From Dyella_A sp035685805 (GTDB lineage Bacteria > Pseudomonadota > Gammaproteobacteria > Xanthomonadales > Rhodanobacteraceae), in assembly GCF_035685805.1 (NCBI RefSeq), contig NZ_DASSAB010000014.1, positions 28,709 to 92,708 of the forward strand: DNA of 64,000 bases. The letters are read 5' to 3'. How positions within the stretch are numbered: position 1 is the first letter of the stretch; every line of letters starts with the position of its first letter. Made by a program: the position numbers and the translations under genes. Shown piece by piece: positions 46,198-55,221 of this stretch. Under the pieces are notes generated by a model, which worked only from the letters and a program-made list of their open reading frames with translations, was not told where the DNA came from and did no database searches.

Positions 46198-46488
46198 ATG
46201 GCACGCATTACCGTGGAAGACTGCCTTGAGGTGGTCGACAACCGTTTCGAACTGGTGCTGATGGCGACCAAGCGCGCGCGCCAGCTGGCCAAGGGCGCCG
46301 ATCCGGCGGTCAACCCCGATCACGACAAGCCGACCGTGCTGGCGTTGCGGGAGATCGCCGATCGCCGCATCGACCAGGCCACCATCGACGAGATCGACAA
46401 GGCCGAGCGCGAGCGGGCCGAGCGCGAAGCGCTGGAATGGGCCGCGGCCGAGGTCGACGACGATCTCTCCAAGGGCGGGGACGACTGA
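46198..46488 (+). CDS. rpoZ: RNA polymerase omega subunit
   Basis: Omega, 96 aa, helps assemble RNA polymerase and forms part of a ppGpp site. MARITVEDCLEVVDNRFELVLMATKRARQL is the family N-terminus in pattern (two halves MARITVEDCLEVVDNRF and ELVLMATKRARQLA), and KPTVLALREIA is conserved. The C-terminal tail is acidic. It precedes spoT, the ppGpp enzyme, as in E. coli. Confidence 0.95.
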   Translation: MARITVEDCLEVVDNRFELVLMATKRARQLAKGADPAVNPDHDKPTVLALREIADRRIDQATIDEIDKAERERAEREALEWAAAEVDDDLSKGGDD

Positions 46489-46672
46489 GCATGATCGGGG
46501 CGGGCATCCGGTCCGTCACGGGCGGCACGGCGATCAGCGCCCGCCGCCCGATGGTTGCGCCTGCCGCCGTCTGCGTCACCTGCACGCGCGGAGCGCCTGT
46601 CTGAGCGGGCAGCGCATTCCCGCGCCCATCGCTCCGGCCGATCCCACGGACGCCGCGGCGCTGCCTGATTAT

Positions 46673-48784
46673 GTGCTGGCCCTGAAGGGCTGCCTCGCCT
46701 ACCTTGCCGACGAGCAGATCGAACGCGTGATCCGCGCTTTCCGGGTCGGCGCGCTTGCCCACGCAGGCCAGGCCCGCAAGAGTGGCGAGCCATACATCAC
46801 CCACCCCATCGCCGTGGCCGGCATCCTTGCCGAACTGGGCCTGGACGCCGAGACCATCATTGCGGCGATCCTCCACGACACGCTCGAAGACACCCAGCTC
46901 AGCCGGGTGGAGCTGGCGGCGGAGTTCGGCGATACGGTGGCCGAGCTGGTGGATGGAGTCACCAAGCTGGACAAGATGCGATTCAGCAACCGCCAGGAGG
47001 CGGATGCGGAAAGCTTCCGCAAGATGCTGCTGGCGATGGCGCGCGACATCCGCGTGATCCTGATTAAGCTGGCCGATCGCCTGCACAACATGCGCACGCT
47101 GGGGGCAAAAGACGCGCCCTCGCGTCGCCGGATCTCGCGCGAGACGCTGGAGATCTACGCCCCGATCGCGCAGCGCCTGGGCATGAACAAGTTCAAGGCC
47201 GAGCTGCAGGATCTGGGCTTTCGCGGCCTCTATCCCGATCGCTACCGGGTCATCAGCGAGCGCATCCGCGCCGCGCTGGGCAACCGGCGCGAGGCGATGG
47301 GCAAGATCGAGACCGCGCTGTCGCAGCGGCTGGCCGCCGACCACATCGAAGCGCGCGTGGTGGGAAGGATCAAGTCGCCGTGGAGCATCTACTCGAAGAT
47401 GCTCGGTGACCACAAGACCTTCGCCCAGCTGATGGACGTGTACGGGTTCCGGGTGGTGGTGGACAGCGCAATGCACTGCTACATGGCACTCGGCGCGGTG
47501 CATACGCTGTACAAGCCGGTCGATCGCCGCTTCAAGGATTTCATCGCCATTCCCAAGGCCAACGGCTACCAGTCGCTGCATACCGTGCTGCTGGGGCCGT
47601 TCGGCGCGCCCATCGAGGTGCAGATCCGCACCGCCGAGATGGACTCCGTCGCCGAGCGCGGCGTGGCGGCGCACTGGGCCTACAAGACCGACTCGGGCCC
47701 CGCCAACAGTGCGCAGGCGCGGGCACGCGAGTGGTTGTCCTCACTGGCCGACAGCCAGGCCAACACGGCCTCGTCGAGCGAGTTCATCGAGAACGTCAAG
47801 ATCGACCTGTTCCCCGACGAGGTCTATCTGTTCACCCCGCGCGGCGACATCCTCTCGATGCCACGCAACGCGACGGCGCTGGATTTCGCCTACGCCGTGC
47901 ATACCGACGTGGGTCACCACGCGGTGGCCGCGCGGGTGGACAAGAAGCTGGTCCCGTTGCGCACGCGGCTGGAGTCGGGGCAGCTGGTGGAGATCATCAC
48001 CGCGCCCTCGGCGGTACCCAATCCGGCCTGGCTGGAGTCGGTGGTCACCGGGAAGGCGCGCACGGCGATCCGGCAGTTCCTCAAGCATCTGCAGCACGAG
48101 GATGCAGTCGACTTCGGCCATCGCATGCTCGATCGCGCGCTCGATGCCCTGGGCAGTAGCCTGGACGGCATGGCGCCGCCGGTGCTCGACCGCTTTCTGG
48201 CCGAGGCCAAGCTGCCACGCCTGGAAGAGCTGCTCGCCGACATTGCCTTGGGCAACCGCATGCCCGACGTCGTGGCGGCGCAGCTGGTCGCCAGCCGCGG
48301 CATGGGTGCCCGCTCGCCCGCCCCGGCCGGGACGAGCAGCGAGAAGATCCGCATCACCGGTGCCGAACGCGGCGTGCTCAGTTTCGCCAACTGCTGCCAT
48401 CCCTTGCCGGGCGACGACATCGTTGGCTACCTGTCCTCCGGCAAGGGCATCGTGGTGCATCGCGAGGAGTGTCCGAACGTTGCGGAGCTGCGCAAATCGC
48501 CGGAGCGGAAGGTGTCGATCGAGTGGGATCGCGACGTGCAGGGCGACTACCGCGCCGAGCTGCGCATCGAGGTCATCAATCGGCCCGGCGTGCTGGCCAC
48601 GGTGGCGGCAGCCATCGCTGACGCCGACTCCAACATCGAGAATGTCGAATACGTCGAGCGCGACGCGGCGGCGGCCACGCTGTTGTTCACGATGGAAGTG
48701 AAGAGCCGGCGCCACCTCGCCGAGGTAATCCGTCGGGTGCGCCGCACTGGCGTTGTCAGCGGCGCGCACCGCTACCCGCTCTAG
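46673..48784 (+). CDS. spoT: Bifunctional (p)ppGpp synthetase/hydrolase SpoT
   Basis: SpoT, 703 aa from GTG 46673 (E. coli 702). Domains in order: HD hydrolase (about 25-180; ILHDTLEDT supplies the His-Asp pair), synthetase (about 220-350; GRIKSPWSIYSKM and FIAIPKANGYQSLHT), TGS (about 385-445; DEVYLFTPRGDI), helical, and C-terminal ACT (about 630-700). RFKDFIA carries the RxKD motif of bifunctional enzymes rather than the RelA ExDD. The start is doubtful: conserved-looking LPDYVL lies at the GTG, and upstream sequence stays in frame without ATG, GTG or TTG. CTG 46601, with GGAG 7 nt upstream, may be the real start. Confidence 0.92.
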   Translation: MLALKGCLAYLADEQIERVIRAFRVGALAHAGQARKSGEPYITHPIAVAGILAELGLDAETIIAAILHDTLEDTQLSRVELAAEFGDTVAELVDGVTKLDKMRFSNRQEADAESFRKMLLAMARDIRVILIKLADRLHNMRTLGAKDAPSRRRISRETLEIYAPIAQRLGMNKFKAELQDLGFRGLYPDRYRVISERIRAALGNRREAMGKIETALSQRLAADHIEARVVGRIKSPWSIYSKMLGDHKTFAQLMDVYGFRVVVDSAMHCYMALGAVHTLYKPVDRRFKDFIAIPKANGYQSLHTVLLGPFGAPIEVQIRTAEMDSVAERGVAAHWAYKTDSGPANSAQARAREWLSSLADSQANTASSSEFIENVKIDLFPDEVYLFTPRGDILSMPRNATALDFAYAVHTDVGHHAVAARVDKKLVPLRTRLESGQLVEIITAPSAVPNPAWLESVVTGKARTAIRQFLKHLQHEDAVDFGHRMLDRALDALGSSLDGMAPPVLDRFLAEAKLPRLEELLADIALGNRMPDVVAAQLVASRGMGARSPAPAGTSSEKIRITGAERGVLSFANCCHPLPGDDIVGYLSSGKGIVVHREECPNVAELRKSPERKVSIEWDRDVQGDYRAELRIEVINRPGVLATVAAAIADADSNIENVEYVERDAAAATLLFTMEVKSRRHLAEVIRRVRRTGVVSGAHRYPL

Positions 48785-48881
48785 GGCTGCGCAAGCCACG
48801 GGTGCCGCGCGCGGCTTGTCTTTGGCGGCAGTGGCGTTGCACGATGCCGACCCGCGTTTTTCACCGCCTCCGGAAGCTCCC

Positions 48882-49268
48882 ATGACTCGCACCATCATCA
48901 TCACCACCGCCGACGCCCCGGCCGCCATCGGGCCGTATTCGCAGGCAGTCCGCGCGGGCGCCACCGTGTACTTCTCCGGTCAGATTCCGCTTGATCCGGC
49001 CACCGGCGCGCTGGTCGAAGGCGACATCGCGACCCAGACGCGTCGCGTGTTCGACAATCTCGCCGCTGTGGCGAAGGCTGCCGGTGGCACGCTGGAGCAG
49101 GTTGTCCGCGTGGGCATCTACGTCACCGATCTGGCGCACTTTGCGCAGGTCAATGCCGTCATGGCCGAGTACTTCCAGGCGCCTTATCCGGCGCGCTCCA
49201 CCATCGAGGTGTCGGCCTTGCCCAAGGGTGCCCAGGTCGAGGTGGATGCGGTGATGGTGCTCGACTGA
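48882..49268 (+). CDS. ridA: RidA enamine/imine deaminase
   Basis: RidA (YjgF/YER057c), 128 aa, hydrolyses reactive 2-aminoacrylate and other imines made by PLP enzymes. Motifs are AIGPYSQAVRAGATVYFSGQ, TRRVFDNLAAV, VVRVGIYVTDL and PYPARSTIEVSALPKGAQVEVDA, with the substrate Arg in ARST. It follows spoT after 97 bp, the usual order in gammaproteobacteria. Confidence 0.95.
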   Translation: MTRTIIITTADAPAAIGPYSQAVRAGATVYFSGQIPLDPATGALVEGDIATQTRRVFDNLAAVAKAAGGTLEQVVRVGIYVTDLAHFAQVNAVMAEYFQAPYPARSTIEVSALPKGAQVEVDAVMVLD

Positions 49269-49348
49269 AGCGCCGGCGCGGCCGCGGCTGACACCGGCGG
49301 GTGCGGACACCGCTGCAGCCGCGCGGCATGCTCCGCTACGCTTGTCCG

Positions 49349-51457
49349 ATGCCATCACGCCCCCAGCCCGCGATCGCTCCTTCGGCCGTGTCGTTGCGCC
49401 CGGTTTCCTCCTTGCCCGGTGTCGGCCCCGCGCTGGCGCAGACGCTGGCACGGCTCGGGCTGGAGCGCCTGCAGGACCTGTGGTTCCACCTGCCGCTGCG
49501 TTACGAGGACCGTACCTGCCTGATGCCGCTGGACGATCTGCGTCCGGGCGATCGCGCGCAGGTCGAGGCGGTGGTTGACGCGGTCGAGCGCGGCTTTCGC
49601 TATCGGCCCCAGCTGAAGGTGACCGTGAGCGACGCATCGGGCGCCAGCCTGATGCTGCGCTTTTTTCATTTTCATCGAGCGCAGGCGGATCTGCTCAAGC
49701 CGGGTACGCGGCTGCTCTGCTATGGCGAGGTCCGACTGGGGGCGCAGGGGCTGGAGATGGTCCACCCGCAGTACGAGCGGCTCGCCGGCAGTGCGCCCGC
49801 CGTCCTGGATGCCCTGCTCAGCCCGATCTACCCAACCACCGAGGGACTGGGTGCCAAACGCCTGGCAAGCGTGGTGACCAAGGCGCTGGCGCTGTTGCCG
49901 GACGACGCGGAACTGGAGCTGATTCCGCCGGCGCTATGTGCGGCGCATGGACTGACCTCGCTGCGCGATGCCCTGCTCTACGTCCATCGGCCGCCGGCGG
50001 ACGCCAACCTCGCGCAACTGACGCAGGGACGCCATCCGGCGCAGCAGCGCCTCGCGTTCGAGGAGCTGCTTACCCAGCACCTGAGCCTGCGCCGGATGCG
50101 CGCGGCGGTGCGCATGCGTCGCGCGCCCCGTCTCGCCGGGCCGGGACAGCTGCCCGCGCAGCTGCTCGCGAGTCTGCCGTTCCGGCTGACCGGCGCACAG
50201 CGACGCGTCGCCGACGAAGTGGCTGCGGATATTGCCCAGGCCAAGCCGATGCTTCGACTGGTGCAGGGTGACGTGGGTTCGGGCAAGACCGTGGTGGCGG
50301 CGCTGGCGGCGCTGGCGTCGGTGGAGTCCGGCTACCAGGTGGCGCTGATGGCGCCCACCGAACTGCTGGCCGAGCAGCACCTGCGCAATTTTCGTCAATG
50401 GCTTACGCCGCTGGGCATCGCGGTGGAGTGGCTGGCCGGCAAGGTCCAAGGCAAGGCGCGCCAGCAGGCCTTGCAGCGCGTGGCCGCTGGCGCGGCGGTG
50501 GTGGTGGGCACGCATGCGCTGATGCAGGAGGGCGTGAGCTTCGGTCGGCTCGGGCTGGTGATTGTCGATGAGCAGCACCGCTTCGGCGTGCATCAGCGCC
50601 TGGCCCTGCGCGACAAGGGCAGGGAGGGCGATCAGGTGCCGCACCAGCTGGTGCTCACGGCCACGCCGATTCCCCGCACGCTGGCGATGAGCGCGTACGC
50701 CGACCTGGACGTGTCTTCGATCGACGAACTGCCGCCCGGGCGCACGCCGGTTCACACCATGGCTGTCTCCAACGCGCGCCGCGCGGAGGTGATCGAGCGC
50801 ATCGCCAGCGCCTGTGGCGAGGGTCGCCAGGTCTACTGGGTGTGCACCCTGATCGAGGAGTCGGAGCAGCTGCGGGCGCAGGCGGCCGAGGTCGCCCACG
50901 CCGAGCTGTCGCTGGCGCTGCCGGGCCATGGCGTCGGGTTGATCCACGGGCGCATGAAGCCGCGCGACAAGCAGGCGGTGATGGATGCCTTCAAGGCGGG
51001 CGAGCTGGCGGTGCTGGTCGCGACCACGGTGATCGAAGTGGGCGTGGACGTGCCCAACGCGAGCCTGATGGTGATCGAGAACAGCGAGCGACTGGGCCTG
51101 GCTCAGCTGCACCAGCTGCGCGGGCGGGTTGGCCGCGGGTCGATCGCATCCCATTGCGTGCTGCTCTACCAGCCGCCGATCGGCCAGCTGGCGCGCGAGC
51201 GCCTGCAGGTGATGCGCGAGACCAGTGACGGCTTCCGGATCGCCGAGAAGGATCTCGAGCTGCGCGGTCCGGGCGAAGTGCTCGGCACGCGCCAGACCGG
51301 CCAGCTCACGTTTCGCATCGCCGATCTGGCGCGCGATGCGCACCTGCTCGATGCGGTCCAGCAGGTCGGCGAGCAGATGCTGCGCGACTGTCCCGACGAC
51401 GCCGAGCGGCTGATCGAGCGCTGGATCGGCGGCGCGGCCCGCTACGCCCACGCCTGA
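49349..51457 (+). CDS. recG: ATP-dependent DNA helicase RecG
   Basis: RecG, 702 aa (E. coli 693), regresses stalled forks and branch-migrates Holliday junctions. An N-terminal wedge/OB domain (about 20-190; SLPGVGPALAQTLARLGL and LWFHLPLRYEDRT) precedes the helicase core: Walker A LVQGDVGSGKTVVA, DEQH box VIVDEQHRFGV, LTATPIPRT, and motif VI QLRGRVGRG. ATG 49349 is the likely start; an in-frame start at 49301 would add 16 residues. It ends the gmk-to-recG block. Confidence 0.95.
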   Translation: MPSRPQPAIAPSAVSLRPVSSLPGVGPALAQTLARLGLERLQDLWFHLPLRYEDRTCLMPLDDLRPGDRAQVEAVVDAVERGFRYRPQLKVTVSDASGASLMLRFFHFHRAQADLLKPGTRLLCYGEVRLGAQGLEMVHPQYERLAGSAPAVLDALLSPIYPTTEGLGAKRLASVVTKALALLPDDAELELIPPALCAAHGLTSLRDALLYVHRPPADANLAQLTQGRHPAQQRLAFEELLTQHLSLRRMRAAVRMRRAPRLAGPGQLPAQLLASLPFRLTGAQRRVADEVAADIAQAKPMLRLVQGDVGSGKTVVAALAALASVESGYQVALMAPTELLAEQHLRNFRQWLTPLGIAVEWLAGKVQGKARQQALQRVAAGAAVVVGTHALMQEGVSFGRLGLVIVDEQHRFGVHQRLALRDKGREGDQVPHQLVLTATPIPRTLAMSAYADLDVSSIDELPPGRTPVHTMAVSNARRAEVIERIASACGEGRQVYWVCTLIEESEQLRAQAAEVAHAELSLALPGHGVGLIHGRMKPRDKQAVMDAFKAGELAVLVATTVIEVGVDVPNASLMVIENSERLGLAQLHQLRGRVGRGSIASHCVLLYQPPIGQLARERLQVMRETSDGFRIAEKDLELRGPGEVLGTRQTGQLTFRIADLARDAHLLDAVQQVGEQMLRDCPDDAERLIERWIGGAARYAHA

Positions 51458-51534
51458 GCGAGGGCGGGGCGTTCAATTGTCCGGCTGCTCCGCGCGCCGT
51501 AAGCTAAAACGCTTTGCCCCGTGAAGTAGAGCGC

Positions 51535-52476
51535 ATGACCAAGCCGCAACTGCTGATTGATACCGATCCCGGCGTCGACGACGCGCTGGCCATCCTGATG
51601 GCCCACGCCCACGGGGATGTGGCCGGCCTCAGCGTGGCGGCGGGCAATGTCGGCCTGGCGCACACGATGCGCAACGCGCTCACGCTGGTGGATCTGCTCG
51701 GCGTGCGCACCCCGGTCTTTGCCGGCTGCGCAACGCCGCTGGTGCGCCAGAGCGACGAAGACGCCGCGTTCGTGCACGGCAGCGACGGTTTCGGCGACAT
51801 CGGCTTCGCCGAGCCCATCGCCACGGCGCAGGAGGAGGTGGCGGCGCAGGCGCTGTTGCGGCTGACCCGGGAGCGGCCGGGCGAGTTGACGCTGGTGGCG
51901 CTGGCACCGCTGACAAACCTTGCGCTGGCGTTGCGGCTGGATCCGACCCTGCCGGAGCGGGTGGCGCGACTGGTGGTGATGGGTGGGGCAGTCACCGGCG
52001 TGGGCAATACCGGCAAGGTGCCGGCCGAGTTCAACATCGGCTTCGATCCCGAGGCGGCGCATGTCGTGTTCGAGTCGTTTCCGCAGTTCGACCTGGTCGA
52101 CTGGGAAGCCACCCTGCGTTATGCGTTCGACGATACGCAGTTCGACCGCTGGCTGGCCGCGGGGGATCATCGCGCCGACTTCTTCGGCAAGGTGTTCGGC
52201 ACCGCGCGGACCTTCAACGAGGCCCACGCCCGTCGTGGCGTGATCGCGGCGGACGCACTGGCCATGGCTGTCGCCATTGATCCTGCCATCGTTACTCGCG
52301 CCGAGCGGCGGCACGTGGCCGTGGAGCTCGACGGAAGCCTCACCCGCGGCGCCACCGTGGTGGACTGGGCCGGTCGCAGCAGACGCGAGCCCAACGCCAA
52401 CATCGTGCTGGAGATTGATGCCGAGCGCTTTGCCGCCATGGTGCGTCATGCGCTGGGTGCGCCGACTGCATCGTGA
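51535..52476 (+). CDS. Nucleoside hydrolase (inosine-uridine type)
   Basis: A 313-aa nucleoside N-ribohydrolase that splits nucleosides to base and ribose. The calcium-binding signature LLIDTDPGVDDALAIL is intact, with LTLVALAPLTNLALAL, VVMGGAV and PAEFNIGFDPEAA downstream. The catalytic His region of the related E. coli Rih enzymes aligns poorly near the C-terminus, so specificity is uncertain. ATG 51535 gives the normal start MTKPQLLIDTDPG. No transporter or kinase for nucleosides is adjacent. Confidence 0.87.
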   Translation: MTKPQLLIDTDPGVDDALAILMAHAHGDVAGLSVAAGNVGLAHTMRNALTLVDLLGVRTPVFAGCATPLVRQSDEDAAFVHGSDGFGDIGFAEPIATAQEEVAAQALLRLTRERPGELTLVALAPLTNLALALRLDPTLPERVARLVVMGGAVTGVGNTGKVPAEFNIGFDPEAAHVVFESFPQFDLVDWEATLRYAFDDTQFDRWLAAGDHRADFFGKVFGTARTFNEAHARRGVIAADALAMAVAIDPAIVTRAERRHVAVELDGSLTRGATVVDWAGRSRREPNANIVLEIDAERFAAMVRHALGAPTAS

Positions 52477-52495
52477 GCCTGCGGGACCTCCCTGG

Positions 52496-52525
52496 TTGAC
52501 CCGCAGGCGCGACGGTTTGTACAAT
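52496..52525 (+). promoter_or_regulatory. Sigma-70 promoter for rpmE2
   Basis: TTGACC (52496-52501) and TACAAT (52520-52525) with an 18-nt spacer, 33 bp before the rpmE2 ATG. One of the closest matches to the sigma-70 consensus in the window. No Zur box was recognised. Confidence 0.65.
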
Positions 52526-52558
52526 GCCGCTCTTTTCACCCACCGCTTTGAGCCTGTC

Positions 52559-52804
52559 ATGAAGCCCGATATCCATCCGAATTACCGCCCGGTGGTGTTC
52601 CAGGACCTGTCGTCCGAGTTCGCGTTCCTCACGCGCTCGACGATCGCGGCCAAGGAAACCGTCAAGTGGGAGGATGGCAACGAGTACCCGCTGATCAAGG
52701 TGGATATCTCCAGCCATTCGCATCCGTTCTACACCGGCAAGCAGAAGACGCTCGATGTGGGCGGCCGCGTCGACAAGTTCCGTCGTCGCTACGCACAGAA
52801 GTAA
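52559..52804 (+). CDS. rpmE2: 50S ribosomal protein L31 type B
   Basis: L31, 81 aa, of the zinc-independent B type: MKPDIHPNYRPVVFQD, SHPFYTGKQKTLDVGGRVDKF and no CxxC zinc ligands. In other bacteria the B type replaces zinc-binding L31 when zinc is scarce, though some genomes have only this form. It has its own promoter and terminator. Another L31 copy was not seen in this window. Confidence 0.95.
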   Translation: MKPDIHPNYRPVVFQDLSSEFAFLTRSTIAAKETVKWEDGNEYPLIKVDISSHSHPFYTGKQKTLDVGGRVDKFRRRYAQK

Positions 52805-52866
52805 TCGCCACCGGCGCGCGCAGGCGTAAGCTGCGTCGCCAAGGCGGTGTTGAACACTAGATGACG

Positions 52867-52903
52867 AGCACGGGGCAGGCGATGGCTTGCCCCGTGCTTT
52901 TTT
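52867..52903 (+). terminator. Intrinsic terminator of rpmE2
   Basis: AGCACGGGGCA pairs with TGCCCCGTGCT (52867-52877 with 52888-52898), followed by six T residues. Confidence 0.9.
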
Positions 52904-52949
52904 GCGCGCCTGGAGCACCATGCGGCAGCGCATGCCAGTCGGGTTGATG

Positions 52950-52958
52950 TGCGATAAT
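52950..52958 (+). promoter_or_regulatory. Extended -10 promoter for gltA
   Basis: TGC followed by GATAAT (52953-52958) forms an extended -10 element; no good -35 is seen. It leaves a leader of about 120 nt before the gltA GTG. Confidence 0.45.
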
Positions 52959-53086
52959 TGCGGGCCAAGGTGCCGCGGCACCTGCCGCAGCGACGGACTT
53001 TCCTGACCGGCGCTGCTCCCGATTCCCTCGCCGATCGCCACCGCTGCCTGGTGGCCGCGGCGGTGACATACGCGAAGGAGGTTTCC

Positions 53087-54382
<1,296 letters not shown>

Positions 54383-54421
54383 CGCCGATCCCGCTGCGGT
54401 TCGGGCGGACGCTCAGGAAAG

Positions 54422-54451
54422 AAAAAGCCCCGGCATGCCGGGGCTTTTTTT
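54422..54451 (+). terminator. Intrinsic terminator of gltA
   Basis: AAAAAGCCCCGGC and its exact complement pair around a tight AT centre, followed by a run of T residues. The A-run at the 5' side means it can also act on the minus strand, for the gene at 54477. Confidence 0.9.
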
Positions 54452-54476
54452 ACGGGTCGAGCCCAAAGCCTCGGAG

Positions 54477-55148
54477 TCAGCGTAACGCGGCGAGCTTGCG
54501 CTCGAGGTCGGACGCACCGTCGCCGTCATGCAGAAGCTCTTCGACGGCGGCCAGGCTGGCGCGGCGCATTGGCCGCTCGTCGACGCGATCCAGTGGCGGC
54601 TGGCGCAGCGCGTCCACCGGCAGCACGGTCAGGTCGAACGGCAGCCCATCCGCGGAAAACACCAGTACCGGGTAGTCGGCGGACTCCACCGGGCTCAGCC
54701 GCAGGCGCCGGGTCTGTGCCTCGAACGGCACGCCGTGCTCGTGCAGGAAGCGCAGCAGCTCGTCGGGGTCATCGCTGAATACGTGCAGGCATACCGCCGA
54801 GTGCGCGTCGGCGGTGCCTTCGAGCACCGCTCCAACCAGCCTCGGCTCGTAGGCGGCCAGGAAGCGCATTGCCTCGATGGCCGCCTCCCGGCATTGCCTT
54901 ACCCGTTGCGGCTGGCTGTCGGCGTGGAAAATGCGCTGATGCTCGCGCAGTGCCTGCTCGATCTCGTTGTTGCGCGGCAGGCTCTGCGCATCGGCGATGC
55001 CGAGCCGCTCGGAGGCCTTGATCTTGGCGTGATGGAAGTCACGGATGCCGTGCTCGCTCATCAGCCGCGCAGCTTCCTGGGCGATGCGCAGCCGGTTGCG
55101 CTGCAGGCGGTCATGGGCGTGGATGCGGTGATGCTCGCCTCGAGCCAT
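54477..55148 (-). CDS. Conserved protein of unknown function
   Basis: A 223-aa soluble protein, start MARGEHHRIHAHDR at ATG 55148 with AAGGAG 6 nt upstream. The N-terminal half is helical and basic (RIAQEAARLMSEHGIRDFHHAK, a HTH-like pattern). The C-terminal half has beta-rich segments such as VCLHVFSDDPDELLRFLHEHG and LPFDLTVLPVDALRQ, which suggest a nucleotidyltransferase-like or ACT-like fold. Proteins of this form appear in Xanthomonadales, from memory, but no function is known to me. It lies between gltA and mrcA, both unrelated. Confidence 0.75.
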   Translation of the reverse strand: MARGEHHRIHAHDRLQRNRLRIAQEAARLMSEHGIRDFHHAKIKASERLGIADAQSLPRNNEIEQALREHQRIFHADSQPQRVRQCREAAIEAMRFLAAYEPRLVGAVLEGTADAHSAVCLHVFSDDPDELLRFLHEHGVPFEAQTRRLRLSPVESADYPVLVFSADGLPFDLTVLPVDALRQPPLDRVDERPMRRASLAAVEELLHDGDGASDLERKLAALR

Positions 55149-55221
55149 GTCTCGCTCCTTCATCAGACGAAGTGTCGGCCGCAGCGCGGCCGACGGTGCG
55201 CCAGCATCCTACCCCGCGTGC

